Origin: Magnetococcales bacterium
Lineage (GTDB): Bacteria; Pseudomonadota; Magnetococcia; Magnetococcales; JADGCH01
DNA length: 43,385 bases
Reading direction: 5' to 3'
Assembly: GCA_015229115.1 (NCBI GenBank)
Contig: JADGCH010000001.1
Location: 112,547-155,931 of the forward strand
Shown here piece after piece: positions 23,180 to 31,865 of this stretch (the stretch's first letter is position 1; the number at the start of each line of letters is the position of its first letter). The notes under the pieces were generated by a model. The model did not search any database and was not told where the DNA came from. It worked only from the letters and a program-made list of their open reading frames with translations. The position numbers and the translations under genes were made by a program.

Positions 23180-23575
23180 ATGGCTGGACTGTTTTCAGAG
23201 GATTGGATGCGTCGTTTTCAGCAGGAATGGAACAAGGAGCCTGATTTGTCCGATGCTTTGGCCGAAATCGACTTTAATTCGGTGATTGCCTACGGTTTCG
23301 ACGACGAGGACAATCCGCGCGGCGTTCTGGTCGTTGAGAAGGGCAAGGCTACCAAGGCCGGGACATTCAGTGGTGAGCCGCTGAAGTGGGATCTGCGGGC
23401 CAGCGAAGAGAGCTGGGAAAAGTGGATCAAGGATGGGATCGGCATGATGAAATTGGGCATGGCTTATACCACGGGTAAACTGAAGTTCAAAGTGGGTGAT
23501 TATGGCGCCATGATCAAAAATCCTAAAATGGCCACGCCATTTATCAAGAGCTTTGATGTCATGGGTCGGGTGTAA
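23180..23575 (+). CDS. SCP2 sterol-carrier-like small protein
   Basis: 131 residues with no signal peptide. The C-terminal half (KWDLRASEESWEKWIKDG, TTGKLKFKVGDYGAMIKN) has the pattern of the SCP2 lipid-transfer fold: a Trp-containing helix, then a strand-turn in which LKFKVGD precedes the last helix. Such domains bind hydrophobic ligands. The start is ATG 23180, with AAGGAG and AAGGG upstream; the longer frame from 23123 lacks a ribosome binding site. It is the first gene of the transporter cluster, 82 bp upstream of the fusion-protein gene, so a role in delivering a lipid-like or hydrophobic substrate is possible but inferred. Confidence 0.72.
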   Translation: MAGLFSEDWMRRFQQEWNKEPDLSDALAEIDFNSVIAYGFDDEDNPRGVLVVEKGKATKAGTFSGEPLKWDLRASEESWEKWIKDGIGMMKLGMAYTTGKLKFKVGDYGAMIKNPKMATPFIKSFDVMGRV

Positions 23576-23657
23576 AGAGCTAGGTACATCCCGACAAGGC
23601 CATGGAGGGCCATTTTTGTCATCCGCAGGATATTTCTATTCAGAGGACGGACAGATC

Positions 23658-24899
23658 ATGCTTAATAAAACACAGAGTCATCTTAGGCAGATGGGTTGGT
23701 TGTCGCTGTTGATGGCCAGTACGATGGCCGGCGCGATGGTATGCAGCCATGTAGTTGTGGCAGCTCCTGCGACAGCCGATGCTGCGATCGGGGCAATCAC
23801 GGTCGAGTCTGGTCCGGTCGGTGTTACGACAACGCTGGGTGGTACGGTGGTGCCGCTGCGTGAGGTTTCCTTTGCTGCCCAGATGCCTGGGCGGGTGGTC
23901 TTCATTGCCGGTATCGAAGGAGACTGGTTCAAGGAGGGCAGTGTCCTGATTGCCCTTGATGATGAGGATCTGCAGGCCAAACGCAATCAGGCTCTGGCGG
24001 CCTTGAGTACGGCCGAATCGACCTTGCGTAATGCTCATGTCCAGTATTCACGTCAGGTGTATACCGGTTCCAACATGGCGGATAACATGGGTATGCGTAT
24101 TCCCAAGCTGGTGGATCGCTATTTTACCGAGCCTATGTCGCGCATGACGGGTACTGATAATCCGGAGCTGTCACGCCGGGCCGAAATTTTTAACCAGGGC
24201 ACCCTGATCGATCAGGCACTCTTTACCCGGCAACAGGTCATTGGCCAATTGCAGGAGCTGGATGCCAAACTGAGGGATCTGCGTTCAGTGGCCCCTTTCT
24301 CGGGCGTCATCATTCGCAAGAGTATCGAGGTGGGGGACACGGTGCAACCGGGCATGCCGATGGTAACTTTTGCTGATACCCGTACCTTGCAGATCAAGGT
24401 CGATGTACCAGCGCGGTTGATGGGAGGTATTCAACGAGGCATGATCATCCCGGCCAAACTGGATGTGGGTAACATGCGGGTAGAGACCCGGGTGGCGCAG
24501 ATTTACCCCATGGCTGATCCACAGCGCCATACGGTGACCATGAAACTGGATTTACCGGTCGACGCCCCTGGTGGACCGGGTATGTATGCCGAGGTGACCA
24601 TTCCTGACAGTTCCATGCCGATGGAGAGTTTGCCGGTTATTCCCAAATCGGCGGTGTTGTGGCGGGGAAGCCTGCCCGGTGTGATGGTGGTGGCCGATGG
24701 CCGTGACCCTGAGCTGCGTATGGTGCGTCTGGGTGGTTTTGTCGACGAACGGTCGGTCAGTGTCTTGTCCGGATTACGGGCTGGCGAGCGCATCGCCGCC
24801 AATCCTAATGCTGTGCTGCCGAGTGGCTGGAGCAGCAGCGGCGCCATGCAGCCGGCTATGGGCGGCGATTTGTCTCTGCCGAAGGTACAGCAACGATAG
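23658..24899 (+). CDS. RND efflux membrane fusion protein (periplasmic adaptor)
   Basis: About 413 residues. An N-terminal signal or anchor (MGWLSLLMASTMAGAMVCSH) is followed by a mature domain starting with the typical GGTVVPLREVSFAAQMPGR lipoyl-like strand, a short helical hairpin, a second lipoyl half (APFSGVIIRKSIEVGD) and beta-barrel and membrane-proximal regions. This is the HlyD/AcrA family, which links an RND pump to an outer-membrane channel. ATG 23658 has AGAGGA about 10 nt upstream; a frame from 23553 would overlap the previous gene without a ribosome binding site. The RND gene starts 25 bp downstream. No TolC-like gene is present in the window. Confidence 0.92.
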   Translation: MLNKTQSHLRQMGWLSLLMASTMAGAMVCSHVVVAAPATADAAIGAITVESGPVGVTTTLGGTVVPLREVSFAAQMPGRVVFIAGIEGDWFKEGSVLIALDDEDLQAKRNQALAALSTAESTLRNAHVQYSRQVYTGSNMADNMGMRIPKLVDRYFTEPMSRMTGTDNPELSRRAEIFNQGTLIDQALFTRQQVIGQLQELDAKLRDLRSVAPFSGVIIRKSIEVGDTVQPGMPMVTFADTRTLQIKVDVPARLMGGIQRGMIIPAKLDVGNMRVETRVAQIYPMADPQRHTVTMKLDLPVDAPGGPGMYAEVTIPDSSMPMESLPVIPKSAVLWRGSLPGVMVVADGRDPELRMVRLGGFVDERSVSVLSGLRAGERIAANPNAVLPSGWSSSGAMQPAMGGDLSLPKVQQR

Positions 24900-24924
24900 G
24901 TTTGGAACACTGCAACAAGGTTGA

Positions 24925-27900
24925 GTGGATGGAAACGTGAGTAATCAACAGCAATCTACACAGCAATCAGCACTGAAGAATCTGGTCAGTGAATTGCCCT
25001 CGCCGCATCATGAGCTGGGTGTGGCTGGGACCATGGCACGCAACTTTATTCAGTCCCCTTTGTCGCCGCTGTTGCTGCTGGCCTGTCTGGCGATGGGATT
25101 GCTGGGACTGCTGGTAACTCCCAGGCAGGAGGATCCGCAAATATCAGTCCCTATGGTCGATATCTTTGTGCGTTACGCAGGGGCCTCGTCGGAGCAGGTA
25201 GCCACTTTGGTGACCGAGCCACTTGAGCGCATCATGAGCGAAATTGGCGGGGTCAAACATGTCTATTCCGCTAGCGCACGTGGTCAGGCCATGGTGACGG
25301 TGGAGTTTGACGTCGGTGAGAATCTGGAATCCTCCATCGTCAAGTTGCGTGACAAGGTCATGTCCAACATGGATCGCATCCCTCCAGGTGTCGATCAGCC
25401 ACTCATCAAGCCTAAGGCAGTCGATGATGTTCCCGTGGTTACCTTGACGCTCTGGTCCAGGGATGTCGACGATTCGGCACTACGGATATTGGCGCTTGAT
25501 GTGCTGCAGCGCATCAAGGAGGTCGGCAATACCAGCCAGGGTCTCATCATTGGTGGGCGATCCGAGCAGATCCGGGTTGAGGTTTATCCTGAACGTCTGT
25601 CGGGATATGGTTTGAGCCTGGACCAGATTGCCAACACCATCCAGACTGCCAACAGTGAGCAGGGTATTGGTAACGTCGAATCAGGCGATGTGGGTTTCAA
25701 GGTTTATACCGGAGCCTTTCTGCGTAATGCCCAGGATATCAATCGCCTGGTGATTGGCACCCATCAGGGTATGCCGATTTATATTGGTGATGTGGCTCGT
25801 GTGACCTACGGTCCGGAAGAGACCAGTCAGCTGGTGACCTATTACACTGGACCAGCTGCCAAGAACAGTGTCCAGGCCGATGGGGCAGCGGCGGTGACCC
25901 TTGCCATTGCCAAGAAGAAAGGCAGTAACGGCGTTACGGTGGCCAACGGTATTCTCGAACGGGTTGAGACCCTGAAGGGACGTCTGATTCCGGCCAATGT
26001 TCATATCGCGGTGTCCCGCAACTATGGCGAAACAGCCAACGAAAAAGTCAACGAGTTGCTGTTCAAGCTCTGTGTGGCCACGGTTGCTGTCATGTTGCTG
26101 GTCTGGTTTTCACTGGGCCTGCGTCCGGCGATTGTCACCCTGATTGTCATCCCGGTCGTCATTCTCATGACCGTTTTTTCGGCTTGGTTGTTTAAGTACA
26201 CCATTGATCGTGTCAGCTTGTTTGCACTGATTTTTTCGATTGGTATTCTGGTGGATGATGCCATTGTCGTGGTAGAAAACATCTACCGCCGCTGGTTGCT
26301 GGAGGACAGTTGCTGCCAGAATGTGTCAATTGATGCGGTACGTGAGGTGGGTAATCCGACCATCCTGGCTACCTTCACCGTTATTGCTGCCCTGATGCCG
26401 ATGGGTTTTGTGCGTGGCATGATGGGACCCTACATGGGACCGATTCCAGCTCTTGGTTCGGCAGCCATGCTGTTTTCCCTGTTTGCCGCTTTCATCTTCA
26501 CGCCGTGGCTGACCCAGCTGATCCGTCCCAACATGAAATATCTGCACATCAGCTCTGAAAAGGAACATCATCAGGCTGAGCGGCTGGAGCGGTTTTACCG
26601 GGCCATTATCCCGCCGTTGCTGGACCATAAATGGAAGGGCTACCTGTTTCTGGGCGGTTTGGTAGCGGCCTTTTTCCTCTCCATGGCTCTGTTTTACACC
26701 ACCCATGTGACGGTAAAAATTCTGCCTTTGGACAACAAGCCAGAATTCAATGTCGTCATCAATATGCCGGAAGGAACGGCGCTGCCGAAAACGGCCAACC
26801 TGGCTCAGCAGATGTCCGAGGTGATGCGTAAGAATATTCCTGAGATTGTCGCTATGCAGACCTATTCGGGTACCGCATCGCCCTTCAATTTCAATGGTAT
26901 GGTGCGGCACTATTATCTGCGCCAGGAACCGTGGCATGCTGATATTCAGGTGCAGTTGCTGCACAAGAATGAACGCAAGCGCACCAGTCACGATTTGGCC
27001 GTATTGGCACGTGAACTGTTGACACCCTTGGCGGCCAAGGTCAATGCCCACATCGAAGTGGTGGAAATGCCTCCGGGGCCGCCCGTGCTACAATCGGTCG
27101 TAGCCGAAGTAACCGGTCCCGATGCTGCCGTGCGGCGTCAGTTTGCCCGTGATATGACGGCCATGTTCAAGCGTTCATCGTCGATTGTTGATGTCGATAA
27201 CTACATGCAGGAACCCTACGATATCTGGCGTTTTGAGGTGGATACCGAAAAGGCGGTCAGACGTGGTGTCTCGGTTGATGTGATTAACCGAAATTTGGCC
27301 ATGGCCATGGGTGGGGCACGGCTGGGGGATGTCAAGCGCGGCGTGGTCCTGGAGCCGACCTACATCCTGATCCAGGTACCGCTGGAAGTGCGGGCCCATG
27401 TTACCAGCCTGACCGATCTGCCCATTCCTACCCCTGCCGGCAAGACGGTTCCTCTGGGAGAGCTGGGGCGGTTCGTGCGTGACCTGCAAGATCCTGTCAT
27501 CTATCACAAGGATCTGCGTCCGGTTGAGTATGTGACGGGTGAGGTTACCGGTCGGCTTGATTCGCCGATCTATGCCATGATGGATGTTGAGCGCATGTTG
27601 AAGGACTACAAGGCTCCCGACGGTGTCAAACCTGAGTCTTTCTACACCGGCGCACCGGATCAGTACAGCCGTTCTTCGTTCGAGTGGAGCGGTGAATGGA
27701 CGGTCACCTATGAGACCTTCCGTGATATGGGCATGGCCTTTGGGGTGGCGTTGATTCTGATTTATATGCTGGTGGTATGGGAATTCGGCAATTTTATCCT
27801 GCCGGCCATCATCATGGCGCCGATTCCATTGACCCTGATTGGCATCATTCCGGGCCACTGGTTGCTGGATGCCCGCTTTACCGCCACCTCCATGATCGGC

Positions 27901-28557
27901 TTTATCGCCTTGGCCGGTATCATCGTGCGTAATTCAATTTTATTGGTCGATTTTTCTCAGCAGGAGATTCTGAAGGGGACGCCGTTGCGTGATGCCGTCA
28001 TTCTATCCTGCAAGGCTAGGACGCGGCCTATTCTGATCACAGCGTTGGCCTTGGTGGCTGGTTCCAGCGTGATTCTGACCGATTTTATTTTTCAGGGCAT
28101 GGCGATCTCGTTGCTGTTTGGCGTGATGATTTCGACCCTGCTGACCTTGCTGGTGATTCCGCTCGGTTGTATCAGCGCTGCCAAGTCGTTCAAGCAGCCG
28201 ATGCCTTCCCTGCAGGCATCACCGCGTACCCTGTCTCTGACAGCACCTCCCTCACCAGATCCGGAGGATTTGGCTGCCAGAGCCATGGCTGAGAGACAGC
28301 GTAAGTTGGCAGCGGCACAGGATTTTCTGGACAAATATCATCAATCTGAGCTGGAGGAAGCCAAGACCAGGTCCGTTGTCGATGCCGTAGTTGAGGAGAA
28401 TGACCCGTTTGCTGCTGCTGTCGATGAATCGGTCAAAAGTGAGTCGGTCAAAAGTGAGTCGGTCAAATCGGTTGGTAGCGGCTTAAGGGCTATCCTGTCA
28501 ACCCGGAGGCGGGCCGTTCGTGTACGCAAAACGATCCTACAGAAAGAGGGGATGTAA
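24925..28557 (+). CDS. RND efflux transporter permease with long C-terminal tail
   Basis: 1210 residues, longer than AcrB-type pumps (about 1050). Hydrophobic helices occur at about 45-60, a cluster near 385-560, and another near 940-1085, separated by two large periplasmic loops. The proton-relay helix has GILVDDAIVVVENIYRR, with paired Asp near residues 443-444. The porter region is typical (TPRQEDPQISVPMVDIFVRY, EPLERIMSEIGGVKHVYS). The last 120 or so residues form a cytoplasmic, charged, helical tail with a 5-residue repeat (SVKSE). Start GTG 24925 or GTG 24937; the former follows AAGG. Substrate unknown. It probably forms a tripartite pump with the adaptor upstream. Confidence 0.95.
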   Translation: MDGNVSNQQQSTQQSALKNLVSELPSPHHELGVAGTMARNFIQSPLSPLLLLACLAMGLLGLLVTPRQEDPQISVPMVDIFVRYAGASSEQVATLVTEPLERIMSEIGGVKHVYSASARGQAMVTVEFDVGENLESSIVKLRDKVMSNMDRIPPGVDQPLIKPKAVDDVPVVTLTLWSRDVDDSALRILALDVLQRIKEVGNTSQGLIIGGRSEQIRVEVYPERLSGYGLSLDQIANTIQTANSEQGIGNVESGDVGFKVYTGAFLRNAQDINRLVIGTHQGMPIYIGDVARVTYGPEETSQLVTYYTGPAAKNSVQADGAAAVTLAIAKKKGSNGVTVANGILERVETLKGRLIPANVHIAVSRNYGETANEKVNELLFKLCVATVAVMLLVWFSLGLRPAIVTLIVIPVVILMTVFSAWLFKYTIDRVSLFALIFSIGILVDDAIVVVENIYRRWLLEDSCCQNVSIDAVREVGNPTILATFTVIAALMPMGFVRGMMGPYMGPIPALGSAAMLFSLFAAFIFTPWLTQLIRPNMKYLHISSEKEHHQAERLERFYRAIIPPLLDHKWKGYLFLGGLVAAFFLSMALFYTTHVTVKILPLDNKPEFNVVINMPEGTALPKTANLAQQMSEVMRKNIPEIVAMQTYSGTASPFNFNGMVRHYYLRQEPWHADIQVQLLHKNERKRTSHDLAVLARELLTPLAAKVNAHIEVVEMPPGPPVLQSVVAEVTGPDAAVRRQFARDMTAMFKRSSSIVDVDNYMQEPYDIWRFEVDTEKAVRRGVSVDVINRNLAMAMGGARLGDVKRGVVLEPTYILIQVPLEVRAHVTSLTDLPIPTPAGKTVPLGELGRFVRDLQDPVIYHKDLRPVEYVTGEVTGRLDSPIYAMMDVERMLKDYKAPDGVKPESFYTGAPDQYSRSSFEWSGEWTVTYETFRDMGMAFGVALILIYMLVVWEFGNFILPAIIMAPIPLTLIGIIPGHWLLDARFTATSMIGFIALAGIIVRNSILLVDFSQQEILKGTPLRDAVILSCKARTRPILITALALVAGSSVILTDFIFQGMAISLLFGVMISTLLTLLVIPLGCISAAKSFKQPMPSLQASPRTLSLTAPPSPDPEDLAARAMAERQRKLAAAQDFLDKYHQSELEEAKTRSVVDAVVEENDPFAAAVDESVKSESVKSESVKSVGSGLRAILSTRRRAVRVRKTILQKEGM
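28429..28467 (+). repeat. 15-bp tandem repeat in the RND tail
   Basis: TCGGTCAAAAGTGAG occurs at 28429-28443 and 28444-28458, followed by a partial third copy; it encodes SVKSE units in the cytoplasmic tail of the RND protein. Confidence 0.8.
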
Positions 28558-28558
28558 G

Positions 28559-29356
28559 ATGACACCATGGCATCGACGATCTGTGATCCTGTTTGGTCTG
28601 TGTGGGGTGCCGTGGCTGGCAGCGGGGGTGTTGTGGGCACAGCCTCCAGCTGGCGACATGCAGCAGCAGCCATTGCGCGGCAATCAGGGTGGCGTATGGC
28701 CCTATCCCTCTGCATCACCGGGTAACAGGGATAACAGCAGGCCGGAACACAATGTTATCGGCACGCCCATCTGGAGTGGTTACAATGGTAGCAACAGTCT
28801 GCCACCGCCGCCGTCGCCGCAACAGCAGGGAGGTGAGCCCTATTATTTGCCACCGCCACTGCCACCAGCGCAGCAACCCTTGCAGGGTCAGGGTTACAGC
28901 AACCAACTTCCACAACAACAGCCGATGACAGCTGTTCCCTACTACTATGGAGGTTCTCCACAGCCTGCTGCGGTGCCTTATCAGAACTATCGTGGTGGTT
29001 ATTACGTACCGGCAGAACCAGCGGCTATACCGTCCATGAACGAGCCTATGATCCCATCAGAGCCGATGCGCCCGTCACCAGGTATGGCCTATCCGAATGC
29101 GGTTTATCCCACCATGCAGCCCGTTCAGCCAGCCGGCCGGTATATACCGCCGAGTGGTGGTGGTTATGGCACAGCGATGCCATCTGTTCCCGTGATGTCA
29201 CCTCCCGCACCACAGTTTCCGGTGGAGCGTATGGCCCCTCCGGTTGAGAATCCCTGGAGTCAAAATACCGATGGATCGAGATATAGGCCTATTGGCGGTA
29301 TGATGGGCGGTGAGAAAGGAGGGGATACGGCACTTCCTGGACGACGTCCGGAATAG
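28559..29356 (+). CDS. Secreted Pro/Gln/Tyr-rich low-complexity protein
   Basis: About 265 residues, beginning with a good signal peptide (SVILFGLCGVPWLAAGVLWA) that ends before QPPAGD. The mature chain is disordered in appearance, rich in Pro, Gln, Tyr and Gly (for example LPPPPSPQQQGG, YLPPPLPPAQQPL), with no domain I recognise. The ATG at 28559 is one base after the RND stop, and GAGG lies about 10 nt upstream. Position and composition suggest an extracytoplasmic structural or matrix protein linked to the pump, but this is inference. Confidence 0.75.
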   Translation: MTPWHRRSVILFGLCGVPWLAAGVLWAQPPAGDMQQQPLRGNQGGVWPYPSASPGNRDNSRPEHNVIGTPIWSGYNGSNSLPPPPSPQQQGGEPYYLPPPLPPAQQPLQGQGYSNQLPQQQPMTAVPYYYGGSPQPAAVPYQNYRGGYYVPAEPAAIPSMNEPMIPSEPMRPSPGMAYPNAVYPTMQPVQPAGRYIPPSGGGYGTAMPSVPVMSPPAPQFPVERMAPPVENPWSQNTDGSRYRPIGGMMGGEKGGDTALPGRRPE

Positions 29357-29368
29357 GAGTGATCCCAC

Positions 29369-29899
29369 ATGAGCAGGTATTGGTTTGTTGCGTTGTATTG
29401 CGTCGCGCTGTCTGGAGCGGTTGCTGCCGGGGCGGAGGAACGGAACTATGGGGTTGATGACCCGTTTTCCCGTCGCACCAATCAGAACCAGCGCTGGGGC
29501 TGGTACGGCGATAATTTTCATCGGGCTGATCCGCCTCCTCCCTTGGCTGATCGTGGCAATCAGGGCTATGGCGGTCGGGCGCGCTATTTTCGTGTACCAG
29601 AGGAGGAGGTAGGCAAGCGGCCATGGGGTAATGTGCCACGCCAGTACCGTCAGCCAGAACAGTCGGGCCGTTACAGCGACCATGATTATCGGCGTGATGA
29701 TCCTTATGATTGGCGTTATGCCAGACCAACGGAACCGTTTGGTTATGATGCGAGACAAAGACAGCCTGGTTGGGAAGAGGATCGTTACCGTCCGCGTCGC
29801 GATGATTGGCCGGATCGCTACGATCGTGATGGGCGCCGGCTCAATGAGCCGGCACCGGAGCGGTGGGAACGTTATCCTGAGCGATTTCGTGACTGGTGA
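29369..29899 (+). CDS. Secreted Arg/Asp/Tyr/Trp-rich protein
   Basis: 176 residues. Signal peptide YWFVALYCVALSGAVAAGA, then a mature chain dominated by Arg, Asp, Tyr, Trp and Pro (DDPYDWRYARP, ERWERYPERFRDW). No catalytic motif. The ribosome binding site AGGAG overlaps the stop of the previous gene. It resembles the product of the gene at 30629 in composition, so they may be diverged relatives or convergent in composition. Function unknown. Confidence 0.72.
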   Translation: MSRYWFVALYCVALSGAVAAGAEERNYGVDDPFSRRTNQNQRWGWYGDNFHRADPPPPLADRGNQGYGGRARYFRVPEEEVGKRPWGNVPRQYRQPEQSGRYSDHDYRRDDPYDWRYARPTEPFGYDARQRQPGWEEDRYRPRRDDWPDRYDRDGRRLNEPAPERWERYPERFRDW

Positions 29900-29902
29900 G
29901 TT

Positions 29903-30529
29903 ATGGACCGGATAATTGCGAGGGCTGTGAAATGGATCGGTGCCGTTGCGGTTTTCGCCGGGATGGTCTATCCGGTGGCGCTGGGGGCTGAATCCATCAC
30001 CGGTGGTGTCGAATTTTCTGCCGATGTGGTGCGGACCACACGCGATGGTCGTCATGAGCAGGGACGCATCCATGTGGGACGTGGCGGGGTGCGCAGTGAG
30101 GCGTTGCTCAACGGGCAGAAAGTCGCCATGATTTATGATATCAGTCAAAAACAGGTATGGATGTTATTGCTGGAGCAGAAATTTTATACCAGTCGCAATG
30201 GCGTTGACATGCGGCCCCCTCCTTTGCCGGATGCTGAGGATAGTCCCTGTCGCCAGCGGGAACGGTTTTCCTGTACTCAGCAGGGGGCGGAACAGCTACA
30301 GGGGCGCCATGTTTTGCGCTGGATTGTTCTGGTAAGGGGAACGGAGCAGGTTGTACCGCATGAGCTGTGGATTGATCCCCGTGTACGGATTGCCATTAGG
30401 GAGCAGTATGGCGACGGGTTAGTGGTAGAGCTGCGCAACATTCGTGAAGAGGCCCAGTCTCCAGCCCTGTTTACCGTACCGGCCGATTATCGTCCCATGC
30501 CCGTGTCGACCGAGGGAACCAAACCGTGA
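29903..30529 (+). CDS. Exported protein of unknown function (LolA/DUF4412-like pattern)
   Basis: 208 residues with a signal peptide (AVKWIGAVAVFAGMVYPVALGA). The mature part is beta-rich and ordered in appearance, unlike its neighbours: GGVEFSADVVRTT, GRIHVGRGGVRSE and ELWIDPRVRIAIREQY resemble strands of the LolA/LppX-like or DUF4412 group, which bind lipidic molecules. One Cys pair (DSPCRQRERFSC) is present. The gene starts 3 nt after the preceding stop. The family suggestion is by eye only. Confidence 0.7.
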   Translation: MDRIIARAVKWIGAVAVFAGMVYPVALGAESITGGVEFSADVVRTTRDGRHEQGRIHVGRGGVRSEALLNGQKVAMIYDISQKQVWMLLLEQKFYTSRNGVDMRPPPLPDAEDSPCRQRERFSCTQQGAEQLQGRHVLRWIVLVRGTEQVVPHELWIDPRVRIAIREQYGDGLVVELRNIREEAQSPALFTVPADYRPMPVSTEGTKP

Positions 30530-30574
30530 TGTCGACCGTCTAACAGAATATAAGAAAAAGGTAATATTCTTTTC

Positions 30575-30603
30575 TTGCTTAATGGGTGAGGATTGGTTAT
30601 AGT
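30575..30603 (+). promoter_or_regulatory. Candidate internal promoter of the secreted-protein subcluster
   Basis: TTGCTT (30575-30580) and TATAGT (30598-30603) with a 17-bp spacer. It lies just after an AT-rich inverted repeat, AGAATAT/ATATTCT (30545-30570). A transcription start near 30610 would place the TTG at 30593 outside the mRNA and supports ATG 30629 as the next start. Confidence 0.5.
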
Positions 30604-30628
30604 AACCGCAGGGGATGGATTGGGATCC

Positions 30629-31408
30629 ATGAACGGGCGTTTGTTGTTCAATCAGGTGTTCGATAAGGCATCGTATGTGGTCATGGCAGTGGGTGCTGTC
30701 CAGTTCATCACTGCTGAACCGGCCATGGCCTCGGGTATCGAAGGAGTGATTCCCGCAACAGTTACGGCGCCAGCGGCTGGTCGCTACAGTGAAGACGAAT
30801 TAGGACGTCGTTTCGGTCGTTTTATGGGGTCGTTTCTGGATCATATGGAGAGCGGCCGTCCTGGCGACAGCTCTGCCGCCGAAACAGGCCAGAAGCCAAG
30901 TTCCCAGATGGCTGAGAGTGGTTATACGGACGGCAGGTCACGCCAGTCGTCGGCGCCTGCCTGGCCTCCCTACGATCCATGGGGAGTGGCGGGCTGTTAC
31001 GGTGGCCAGGGCGTGGATGGCCGCTATGATCCGTGGGGGGCTGGTTGTCGTCGCGGCCGTGGGTCCACCGGTCGTTCTCACGCCATGAGCGGTTATCGTG
31101 ATGGCCGCGACCGCTGGTGGGAGGAGGATCGTTATTATAGCCATGATCGACCCCGCTACGGCGGTTACTATGGCGGTTATGGTGATAGGGACTGGGGTCG
31201 GTTTGATCATGCCCCTCGTAGTTACCGCTACGATCCGCCCTATCGTGATGACCGATTTGACGATCGATGGCGTTACGACGAGGATCGTTATCGCGGTGAC
31301 CGTTATCGTGGTGATCATTATCGTGGCGACCGCTTTCGTACCGGTCCGTTCGACTGGTGGGGCGGTGGTGGGCCATGGGATTGGTGGAGCACCACCCCAT
31401 GGTGGTGA
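30629..31408 (+). CDS. Exported Arg/Asp/Tyr/Gly/Trp-rich protein
   Basis: About 259 residues. An N-terminal hydrophobic segment (ASYVVMAVGAVQFITAEPAMA) serves as signal peptide. A short helical stretch (ELGRRFGRFMGSFLDHMESG) is followed by a long, highly polar and aromatic region with tandem RYRGDRYRGDHYRGDRF-type units, ending in WWGGGGPWDWWSTTPWW. Four Cys occur, some in YDPWG contexts that repeat twice (CYGG, CRRG). Start ATG 30629 is chosen because it follows the candidate promoter; TTG 30593 is less likely. No known domain. It has its own promoter, so it may be regulated apart from the pump. Confidence 0.7.
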   Translation: MNGRLLFNQVFDKASYVVMAVGAVQFITAEPAMASGIEGVIPATVTAPAAGRYSEDELGRRFGRFMGSFLDHMESGRPGDSSAAETGQKPSSQMAESGYTDGRSRQSSAPAWPPYDPWGVAGCYGGQGVDGRYDPWGAGCRRGRGSTGRSHAMSGYRDGRDRWWEEDRYYSHDRPRYGGYYGGYGDRDWGRFDHAPRSYRYDPPYRDDRFDDRWRYDEDRYRGDRYRGDHYRGDRFRTGPFDWWGGGGPWDWWSTTPWW

Positions 31409-31472
31409 AGAGAGGTGGTAACTATTACGCTACCATCATGAGGTTTGGGTTATTTAAATCAAGGAGATGCAG

Positions 31473-31796
31473 ATGAAAAAAACAGTGACGACCTTGGCGC
31501 TGGCTGCTCTGTTTGGCAGCGCCGTCTTGTTGGCCTCCAACGATGCCAGTGCTTGGTGGGGACCCGGTTGGGGACCCGGCTGGGGCAACAACAACTGGGG
31601 TAACAATGGTTGGGGTAATGGCGGTGGTTGGGGCTCCGGTAACCTGGGCTTTAATATCGGTGGCGATTTAGGCGGCTGGGGTAACGGCTGGGGCAACAAT
31701 GGTTGGAACAACGGCTGGGGTGGTTATCCCGGTGGTTGGGGTGGTTATCCCGGTGGATGGGGTGGTCCCGGTTGGGGCGGTCCCTGGGGGTGGTAA
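31473..31796 (+). CDS. Small exported Gly/Trp/Asn-rich protein (sulfur-globule-protein-like)
   Basis: 107 residues. Signal peptide KKTVTTLALAALFGSAVLLA ending near NDASA, then WWGPGWGPGWGNNN and repeats of GGYPGGW. A short internal motif, LGFNIGGDLGGWG, is shared with the next gene. Composition and layout recall the sulfur-globule envelope proteins (SgpA, SgpB and SgpC) of Allochromatium vinosum, which are small, exported and built of Gly/aromatic/Asn repeats. I rate this as a resemblance, not an identification. AAGGAG 6 nt upstream favours ATG 31473 over 31467. Confidence 0.75.
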   Translation: MKKTVTTLALAALFGSAVLLASNDASAWWGPGWGPGWGNNNWGNNGWGNGGGWGSGNLGFNIGGDLGGWGNGWGNNGWNNGWGGYPGGWGGYPGGWGGPGWGGPWGW

Positions 31797-31865
31797 CAGT
31801 CTGGTTGGAACCCTGTTCTGATGGGACTGAATTTTTGTCCTAATAACAAAATGGAGCTTGGTAAC

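Noticed and set aside
26326-27051. 241-codon minus-strand ORF
   Set aside because: Antisense to the RND gene; no domain or start signal.
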